Shown here: piece after piece, positions 58,761 through 64,000 of the stretch | How the letters are laid out: the number at the start of each line of letters is the position of its first letter | Numbering within the stretch: the stretch's first letter is position 1 | Source: Nannocystis pusilla | GTDB taxonomy: Bacteria; Myxococcota_A; Polyangia; Nannocystales; Nannocystaceae | NCBI RefSeq assembly: GCF_026626665.1 | Contig: NZ_JAPNKE010000002.1 | Location: 4,999,168 to 5,063,167 of the forward strand | Reading direction: 5' to 3' | Length of the DNA: 64,000 nt | Notes under the pieces: generated by a model | What the model saw: only the letters and a program-made list of their open reading frames with translations | Database searches by the model: none | Told to the model about the DNA's origin: nothing | Translations under genes and position numbers: made by a program

Positions 58761-61094
58761 GTGCCGTCCCCCCTGAACCTCGACGCACCGTTCGTCCGCG
58801 GCCTCGCGCTCGCATGCCTCGCGCTGACCGGCGCGTGCGGCCGCGACGACGCGCGTCACGAGCCGCCGCCTCGCCCCGTCATGACCACGCCTTCCACGTC
58901 CAAGCCCCCGCTCCCGCTCGAGGAGGCCGCCGCCTATCCGCTGCCCGGCCTCGTCGGTCCGCAGTCGATCACCTTCACCCCCGACGGCAGCGCGCTCGCC
59001 TACTTGCGCAGCCCCGAGCGCACGCTGGTGCGCCAGCTCTACCGCCGCGACCTCAAGACCGGCGAGGAGAGCCTGCTCGTCGCCCCGCCCGGCGGCGGCG
59101 CGACCGAGGCCAACCTCTCGCTCGAGGAGAAGCTGCGGCGCGAGCGGTCGCGCCAGCGCGAGCTCGGCGTCACCTCGTACGCGTGGGCCGAGGACGGCGA
59201 CACCATGCTCGTCCCGCTGACCGGCAAGATCTACGTCAAGCGGCCCGAGGACAGCGAGCTGCGCCTGCTCGTCGATCCCGGCCCCGGCGCCCCGCCGGCG
59301 CTCGACGCCAAGCTCTCGCCCGACGGCAAGCGCGTCGCCTACGTCCACGACGACGAGCTGTACGTCGTCGACGTCGCCGGCGGCCCGCCGAAGCAGCTCA
59401 CCAGCGGCGCGCGCGGGACCGGCAAGACCCACGGCCTCGCCGAGTACATCGCCCAGGAGGAGATGCACCGCAGCCACGGCTTCTGGTGGTCCGACGACGG
59501 CAAGCAGCTCGCGTTCGTCGAGGTCGACGAGACGCACATCCCGGTCTACCGCATCGTCCACCAGGGCAAGGACCAGGTCGGCGACGGCGCGCAGGAGGAC
59601 CACCGCTACCCGTTCGCCGGCAGCCCCAACGCGCGCGTGCGCCTCGGCGTCGTCCCGGTCGCCGGCGGCCGCGTCACCTGGATGGACCTCGGCGAGTTCG
59701 AGTACCTCGCCCGCGTCAAGTGGTTCCCCGACGGCAGCCTCAGCGCGCAGCTGCAGGACCGCAGCCAGCAGCACCACCGCCTCGTGCGCCTCGACCCGCG
59801 CACCGGCGAGCGGACCGACCTGGTCGAAGAGACAGCCGCCCCCTGGTACAACCTTCACGACGACCTGCGCCCGCTCGAGCAGGGCGAGCTGGCCGGCGCC
59901 TTCGTGTGGTCGTCCGAGCGGACCGGCTTCCGCCACCTCGAGCTGCGCGCCGCCGACGGCCGGCTGATCCGCGATCTGACCTCCGGGACATGGCCCATCG
60001 ACCATGTCGTGACCGTCGACGAGGACCGCGGCCGGGTCTACTTCACCGGCTGGCGCGAGCGCCCGACCGAGCAGCACCTGTTCATGGTCCCGCTGGCCGG
60101 CGGCGACGTCGTCCAGCTGACGCACGAGCCCGGCGTCCACGGCGTCGTCGTCGACCGGGCCAAGCGGCGCTTCGTCGACGCGCACAGCAGCGTGCAGCAC
60201 CCGACCCGCCTGTCGCTGCGCAGCCTCGACGACGGCGCGCTGATCGAGGCGCTCCCGACCGAGGACGACCCGCGCCTGGCCGGCCTCGACCTGCCGCCGC
60301 CCGAGCTGGTCAGCTTCCGCAACCGCCACGGCGACGAGCTGTGGGCGGCGGTCTACCGACCTGACCCTTCGGCCATCCGCGCCGACGCCCGCGGCGCCCC
60401 GGTCCCCGCCGGCCCGCCCTACCCGACGCTCGTCGCGGTCTACGGCGGCCCGCACGCCCAGCGCGTCGTCGACACCTGGGGCACCACCGTCGACATGCGC
60501 GCGCAGTCGCTGCGCAGCCGCGGCTACCTGGTGATCAAGATCGACAACCGCGGCAGCGCCCGCCGCGGCCTCGCCTTCGAGGGCGCGATCCACCGCGACC
60601 TCGGCCGCGTCGAGCTCGAAGACCAGGTCGACGGCGTGCGCCACTTCACCAACGAGGGCCTCGTCGATCCCGCGCGCGTCGGCATCTACGGCTGGAGCTA
60701 CGGCGGCTACCTGTCGGCGATGGCGGTGGTGCGCCACCCCGACGTGTTCCGCCTCGCCGTCGCCGGCGCCCCGGTCACCCACTGGGACGGCTACGACACC
60801 CATTACACCGAGCGCTACATGGGCACCCCGGCGGACAACCCCGAGGGCTACCGCGAGAGCAGCGTCATGGCCCACGCCGGCGAGCTGCGCGGCGCCTTGA
60901 TGCTGGTCCACGGCCTCATCGACGAGAACGTCCACTTCCGCCACACCTCGCGGCTCATCGGCGCCCTCATCCGCGCGCGCAAGCCCTACGAGCTGCTGCT
61001 GTTCCCCGACGAGCGGCACATGCCGCGCGGCCTCGAGGACCGCGTGCACATGGAAGAGCAGATCCTCGCGTTCCTGCAGAAGCACCTCGGATGA
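58761..61094 (+). CDS. S9-family prolyl oligopeptidase/dipeptidyl peptidase IV-like lipoprotein
   Basis: A 777-aa serine peptidase. GTG 58761 (VPSPLNLDAPFVRGLALACLALTGACG) gives a lipoprotein signal with lipobox LTGAC; further upstream in frame there is only Arg/Pro noise. The beta-propeller (about 60-500) includes YIAQEEMHRSHGFWWS, where the Glu pair would bind the substrate N-terminus as in DPP IV. The hydrolase domain has GIYGWSYGGYLSAM (Ser), HGLIDENVHF (Asp) and DERHMPRG (His). It acts in the envelope on peptides with Pro or Ala at P1. ATGA overlap with the helicase gene. Confidence 0.94.
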   Translation: MPSPLNLDAPFVRGLALACLALTGACGRDDARHEPPPRPVMTTPSTSKPPLPLEEAAAYPLPGLVGPQSITFTPDGSALAYLRSPERTLVRQLYRRDLKTGEESLLVAPPGGGATEANLSLEEKLRRERSRQRELGVTSYAWAEDGDTMLVPLTGKIYVKRPEDSELRLLVDPGPGAPPALDAKLSPDGKRVAYVHDDELYVVDVAGGPPKQLTSGARGTGKTHGLAEYIAQEEMHRSHGFWWSDDGKQLAFVEVDETHIPVYRIVHQGKDQVGDGAQEDHRYPFAGSPNARVRLGVVPVAGGRVTWMDLGEFEYLARVKWFPDGSLSAQLQDRSQQHHRLVRLDPRTGERTDLVEETAAPWYNLHDDLRPLEQGELAGAFVWSSERTGFRHLELRAADGRLIRDLTSGTWPIDHVVTVDEDRGRVYFTGWRERPTEQHLFMVPLAGGDVVQLTHEPGVHGVVVDRAKRRFVDAHSSVQHPTRLSLRSLDDGALIEALPTEDDPRLAGLDLPPPELVSFRNRHGDELWAAVYRPDPSAIRADARGAPVPAGPPYPTLVAVYGGPHAQRVVDTWGTTVDMRAQSLRSRGYLVIKIDNRGSARRGLAFEGAIHRDLGRVELEDQVDGVRHFTNEGLVDPARVGIYGWSYGGYLSAMAVVRHPDVFRLAVAGAPVTHWDGYDTHYTERYMGTPADNPEGYRESSVMAHAGELRGALMLVHGLIDENVHFRHTSRLIGALIRARKPYELLLFPDERHMPRGLEDRVHMEEQILAFLQKHLG
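59819..60006. repeat. 14-nt palindromic elements in the peptidase gene
   Basis: CCTG 59819 to CAGC 59833 (degenerate, GTC-GAAG-AGA), and TCTG 59975, CATG 59989, CATG 60003 in phase. The first uses the codons GAA and ACA, rare around it. Confidence 0.65.
60360..60377. repeat. Single 14-nt palindromic unit in the peptidase gene
   Basis: CCTG 60360 and CATC 60374 around ACC-CTTC-GGC, between the propeller and hydrolase domains. Confidence 0.65.
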
Positions 61095-63106
61095 AGTACG
61101 TCCTCAAGTCGAGCGCCCCGACGCGCGTCCCCTTCGACCTGTCGCGCGAGCTCAACCCGCAGCAGCTCGCGGTCGTCGAGGCCGATCCGGGCGAGATCCT
61201 CGTGCTCGCCGGCGCCGGCACCGGCAAGACCCGCACGCTCACCTACCGCGTCGCCCGCCTGGTCGCCGGCGGTTGCCACCCCGAGCGGATCCTCCTGTGC
61301 ACATTCACCAATCGCGCCGCGCGCGAGATGGTGGCGCGGGTCGAGTCGCTGCTCGGCGTCGAGATGCGGCGCTGCTCCGCCGGCACCTTCCACCACGTCG
61401 GCAACCGGATCCTCCGCCGCTACGGCGCCGCGATCGGCCTCTCGCCCGACTTCGGCATCCTCGACCCCGAGGACGCGCGCACCCTGCTCTCCGCCGTGGT
61501 CGCCGAGTTCGGCCTGCAGACGTTGACCGCGCGCCGCTTCCCCCAGCCCAAGGTGCTGGCCAACCTGATCAGCCTGGCCGCCAACACCCGCAAGCCGCTG
61601 CTGCAGGTGGTCGAGGAGCACGGCCTGCGCCTGCTCGATCAGGCCGTCATGGTCGAGGAGGTCGCGGTCCGCTTCGCCGAGCGCAAGCGGCACATGAACG
61701 TGTGCGACTTCGACGACCTGCTGATCCACTGGCTGCGCCTGCTCGAGGACCCGCGCCTGTCCGAGGTCGCCGCGCTGGTGCGCTCGGCCTACGATCACGT
61801 GCTCGTCGACGAGTACCAGGACGTGAGCGCGATCCAGGGCGCGCTGGTCGACGCCATGGCCAAGGAGCACGGCAGCCTGGTGTGCGTCGGCGACGACGCC
61901 CAGTCGATCTACGGCTTCCGCGGCGCCGACTTCGCCCAGATCGCCGAGTTCCGCGGCCGCCACCCGAACGCCCGGCTGTATCCGCTGACCATCAATTACC
62001 GCTCGACGCCCGAGGTGCTCGCGCTCGCCAATCGCAGCATCGCCCGCAACGTCAAGCAGTACCCCAAGGAATTGGTGGCGGTGAAGAAGTCGGGGCCGAA
62101 GCCGGCCGTGATCCCGCTGCGCGACGTGTTCCAGCAGGCCGAGTTCATCGCCCAGCGCGTGCTCGAGCTGCACCACGAGTACGACCTGCCGCTGTCGCGC
62201 ATGGCCGTGCTCTACCGCAACCACTCGCACAGCCTCGAGCTGCAGGTCGAGCTGACGCGGCGGCAGATCCCGTACACCGTGCGCAGCGGCCTCCGCTTCT
62301 TCGAGCAGGCCCACATCAAGGACGTGGTCGCCTACCTGCGCGCGCGCCAGAACCCGCAGGACAGCCTGTCGTGGATCCGCCTGCTGCGCCTGTGGCCGGG
62401 GGTCGGCGCGCAGACGGCCGAGCAACTGGCGGTGCTCCTGGCCAAAGAGACAGCCGCGGGCACCGCCTCCGCCGCGCAGGTGCTGGCCGAGCAGGCGGGT
62501 CAGGCGCGCGGGCGGGCCAAGCCCGCGCTCGAGCGCCTGGCCGAGCTGTGGGCGCTGCTAGAGAACCCCGATCTGCGCAGCCCCGGGGCGATGATCCGCG
62601 AGGTCGTCGCCCGCCACTACGGCGAATACACCGAGCGCAACTTCCCCAACGCCGCCGCGCGCAAGGACGACCTCGAGCACCTCGCCGGCTACGCCGAGCG
62701 CTACGACGGCGCCAACGAGTTCCTCAGCGAGCTCGCCCTGGTCCAGGGCATGAGCGCCGAGAACGTCCTCGGCGCCGAGGAGCCCGACGACATGCTGGTG
62801 CTGTCGACCGTCCACCAGGCCAAGGGCCTCGAGTGGCCGATCTGCTTCGTCTTGTGGCTGGCCGAGGGCCGCTTCCCGATGGCCACCGCGGTGCGCGACC
62901 CCGCCGACCTCGAGGAGGAGCGGCGCCTGTTCTACGTCGCGGCCACCCGCGCCGCCGACGAGCTGTACTGCTGCTATCCGGTGATCGAGGAGACCCGCGA
63001 CGGGCCGTCGCACATCATGCGCCCGAGCCGCTTCCTGGTCGAGATCGATCACAACCCGGCGGTGTTCGAGCGCTGGCAGATCGAAGAGTCCCCGGCGACC
63101 GGCTGA
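61091..63106 (+). CDS. UvrD/PcrA/Rep-like superfamily 1 DNA helicase
   Basis: A 671-aa ATP-dependent 3'-5' DNA helicase. LNPQQLAVVE is the Q-motif; Walker A GAGTGKT is at residues 41-47; LCTFTNRAAREM is motif Ia; VLVDEYQDVSAIQ is the Walker B; VGDDAQSIYGFRGAD is motif III; LTINYRSTPEVL is motif IV; VLSTVHQAKGLEW and RRLFYVAATRAADELY are motifs V and VI. It is shorter at the C-terminus than classical UvrD. ATG 61091 overlaps the peptidase stop. Its stop codon lies inside the first unit of a repeat array. A unit at 62437 encodes LAKETA. Confidence 0.95.
   Translation: MKYVLKSSAPTRVPFDLSRELNPQQLAVVEADPGEILVLAGAGTGKTRTLTYRVARLVAGGCHPERILLCTFTNRAAREMVARVESLLGVEMRRCSAGTFHHVGNRILRRYGAAIGLSPDFGILDPEDARTLLSAVVAEFGLQTLTARRFPQPKVLANLISLAANTRKPLLQVVEEHGLRLLDQAVMVEEVAVRFAERKRHMNVCDFDDLLIHWLRLLEDPRLSEVAALVRSAYDHVLVDEYQDVSAIQGALVDAMAKEHGSLVCVGDDAQSIYGFRGADFAQIAEFRGRHPNARLYPLTINYRSTPEVLALANRSIARNVKQYPKELVAVKKSGPKPAVIPLRDVFQQAEFIAQRVLELHHEYDLPLSRMAVLYRNHSHSLELQVELTRRQIPYTVRSGLRFFEQAHIKDVVAYLRARQNPQDSLSWIRLLRLWPGVGAQTAEQLAVLLAKETAAGTASAAQVLAEQAGQARGRAKPALERLAELWALLENPDLRSPGAMIREVVARHYGEYTERNFPNAAARKDDLEHLAGYAERYDGANEFLSELALVQGMSAENVLGAEEPDDMLVLSTVHQAKGLEWPICFVLWLAEGRFPMATAVRDPADLEEERRLFYVAATRAADELYCCYPVIEETRDGPSHIMRPSRFLVEIDHNPAVFERWQIEESPATG
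62437..62454. repeat. Degenerate 14-nt unit in the helicase gene
   Basis: CCTG 62437 and CAGC 62451 around GCC-AAAG-AGA; codons AAA and ACA are unusual for this gene. Confidence 0.5.
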
Positions 63107-63175
63107 CCTCGCGGGCATGTCCGCGCGGACATGTGCCCAGGATCATGTCCGCTCGCACATGCCCCCTCGGACACA
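63102..63175. repeat. 14-nt palindromic array, five to six units, over the helicase stop codon
   Basis: GCTG 63102, CATG 63116, 63130, 63144, 63158, CACA 63172: six starts in perfect phase. The unit TGTCC-GCGC-GGACA has perfect arms. The helicase TGA is within the first unit. Confidence 0.92.
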
Positions 63176-63285
63176 CCGAGGATTTGCCGCCCGCTCCGCG
63201 GCCGATCTGGCCGCAAGAATTGCCGGAGCGTACGAGTCGGCGGGTCAATCGTCGATCGCCCGCCCGGCGAATCGTCGCAGGCACG

Positions 63286-63320
63286 AAAAAAGGCCGCTCC
63301 GGACAGGAGCGGCCTTTTTA
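63286..63320. terminator. Bidirectional rho-independent terminator
   Basis: Stem AGGCCGCTCC at 63291-63300 with GGAGCGGCCT at 63306-63315, loop GGACA, an A-run before and T-run after, so it can end transcripts from both sides: the helicase (plus) and the histone-fold gene (minus). Confidence 0.9.
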
Positions 63321-63353
63321 TTCGCTGCGTGCGACCCTGGCGGGTCGAACGGC

Positions 63354-63551
63354 CTACAGGTCGTAGGGGCGAACGGTGCTGCGGTTGTTGCTCTTGCAGC
63401 GCTCGATCGCGGCGCCGAGCAGCTCGTGGACCTTGTCGGACACGGCCTGGATCAGCTCGCCATCGCTGCGGAGACCCGCGTCACGGATGACGTCCTTGAC
63501 CTTGCTGCCGACGACGAGGATTTCCTTGGGTGCCTTGTTCTTGGTTGCCAT
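63354..63551 (-). CDS. Bacterial single-histone-fold protein
   Basis: A 65-aa basic protein, ATG 63551 (MATKNKAPKEILVVGSKVKD). It fits the bacterial histone type typified by Bdellovibrio Bd0055: a short first helix ILVVGSKVKDVIRDAG, a long central helix (GELIQAVSDKVHELLGAAIE, running to about residue 55) and the terminal loop RSTVRPYDL with R57, T59 and D64, the histone-fold R-T / D pair. It would dimerise and bind or coat DNA. The gene stands alone, with its own strong terminator and a likely sigma-70-type promoter, as expected for an abundant nucleoid protein. Distinguished from HU by the missing beta-arms. Confidence 0.87.
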   Translation of the reverse strand: MATKNKAPKEILVVGSKVKDVIRDAGLRSDGELIQAVSDKVHELLGAAIERCKSNNRSTVRPYDL

Positions 63552-63642
63552 TGTTGGTTCTTTCGCTCGTACGTCCGTGCGGACGAGAATGTGGAGGAGG
63601 TCGCGGTAGATCGGAGAAGCCCGACCTCGTTGCTCGGCAAGG

Positions 63643-63670
63643 ACCATAATCCGGAACATCTGCTCTGCAA
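63643..63670 (-). promoter_or_regulatory. Possible promoter of the histone-fold gene
   Basis: On the minus strand TTGCAG (63670-63665) and TATGGT (63648-63643) with a 16-nt spacer lie about 90 nt upstream of the start codon, in a locally AT-richer stretch. Motif match only. Confidence 0.35.
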
Positions 63671-63822
63671 AGGCAATTTGCAGCGTAGGAGCCAACTTTT
63701 TCGGGGAGGGCCAGCGGGGAGGGGGTAGCGGCCCGTGTACCTTAGGTGTCGCGGACCTGTCGGCGCCGGCCGATCGCACCTTCGTCGACGCGCTTGCGAG
63801 CTCGCTAAATCGGCGAAATTCC

Positions 63823-64000
63823 ATGAATCTGGCCGTCTACGCGCCGCCGCGGCCGCCGAATTGCTCGACGTCGGCGCGCCGCATGACGACGTGCGAGCAC
63901 AAGTCCGATCTCCCTGAAGCCCGCGTCACAGCCCGTGAGGCCCAGAAGATCGCATCTGCCCCGAGCGCCGTGTACTCGCCGGCCAGGTCTCTTGAGACCT
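63823..64000 (+). CDS. 5' end of an unidentified gene, cut by the window edge
   Basis: An ATG at 63823 opens a frame of 59 codons with no stop to the window end (MNLAVYAPPRPP, later EARVTAREAQKIASAP). The AREAQKIA segment recalls the start of some bacterial SAM-dependent methyltransferases, but it is too short to assign. It is divergent from the histone-fold gene. Confidence 0.35.
   Translation, partial: MNLAVYAPPRPPNCSTSARRMTTCEHKSDLPEARVTAREAQKIASAPSAVYSPARSLET

Noticed and set aside
58569..61085. An 838-codon open frame on the minus strand
   Set aside because: Antisense to the S9 peptidase, which has all catalytic motifs; the shadow has none.

Overview
The window reads as chromosome of a very GC-rich (roughly 70 %), gene-dense deltaproteobacterium-type organism, most probably a myxobacterium (Myxococcota, perhaps the Nannocystis side). 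The signs are eukaryote-like Ser/Thr kinases with membrane or cNMP-binding tails, DUF4215-type Cys-rich repeat lipoproteins, long Thr/Ser-rich lipoprotein linkers, a golvesin/Xly-like C-terminal domain, and a myxobacterial ECF sigma/anti-sigma locus. The taxon is inference; no rRNA or tRNA gene was seen.

Layout: 1-3.9 kb (minus) MacA/MacB-type tripartite exporter (permease cut by the window edge); 4.1-6.6 kb a DUF2293 protein and an AtoE-type short-chain fatty acid transporter; 6.8-10.6 kb a radical SAM/PLP-enzyme pair facing a radical SAM/SPASM protein; 10.7-14.3 kb an unknown conserved protein, a glycerophosphodiesterase and exported proteins; 14.4-18.2 kb a three-gene membrane operon ending in an HTTM protein; 18.4-25.4 kb DUF2378-like protein, esterase, M48 protease, PqqD-like repeat protein, ATP-grasp ligase, MsrA; 25.6-30.8 kb an ECF sigma/anti-sigma operon with two Asp/Cys-repeat lipoproteins and a beta-barrel-like protein; 31-33.7 kb a peptidoglycan amidase and a Cys-rich lipoprotein with the relic of a paralogue beside it; 34-39.2 kb a DsbA-fold isomerase and an RND pump with its adaptor; 39.4-43.2 kb a kinase and a carotenoid-oxygenase-family enzyme; 43.6-50.2 kb unknown exported proteins, an SDR and an MFS exporter; 50.3-58.5 kb (minus) a lipoprotein, SWIM-DNA ligase, membrane protein, kinase with cNMP-binding domain, and a histidine kinase/response regulator pair; 58.7-63.1 kb (plus) an S9 peptidase and UvrD-type helicase; 63.3-63.6 kb (minus) a 65-residue single-histone-fold protein.

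The outstanding feature is a family of short palindromic elements, more than 40 loci in 64 kb, built on a strict 14-nt period. The unit is CATG-YCC-NNNN-RRA; consecutive units share CATG, so each spacer is the loop of a TGTCC/GGACA hairpin. Arrays hold one to five units and often begin and end with CTG/CAG instead of ATG/CAT. They lie just downstream of stop codons, in intergenic gaps, and inside coding regions, where they give readable linkers (for example HVPEDMS, SDMSSRT) and, in one gene, the N-terminus itself. I do not recognise this family as a named element.

About fifteen genes need a single-base frame correction to give an intact protein; most of these look like consensus errors in homopolymers or hairpins rather than true pseudogenes, and one falls exactly inside a 14-nt element.
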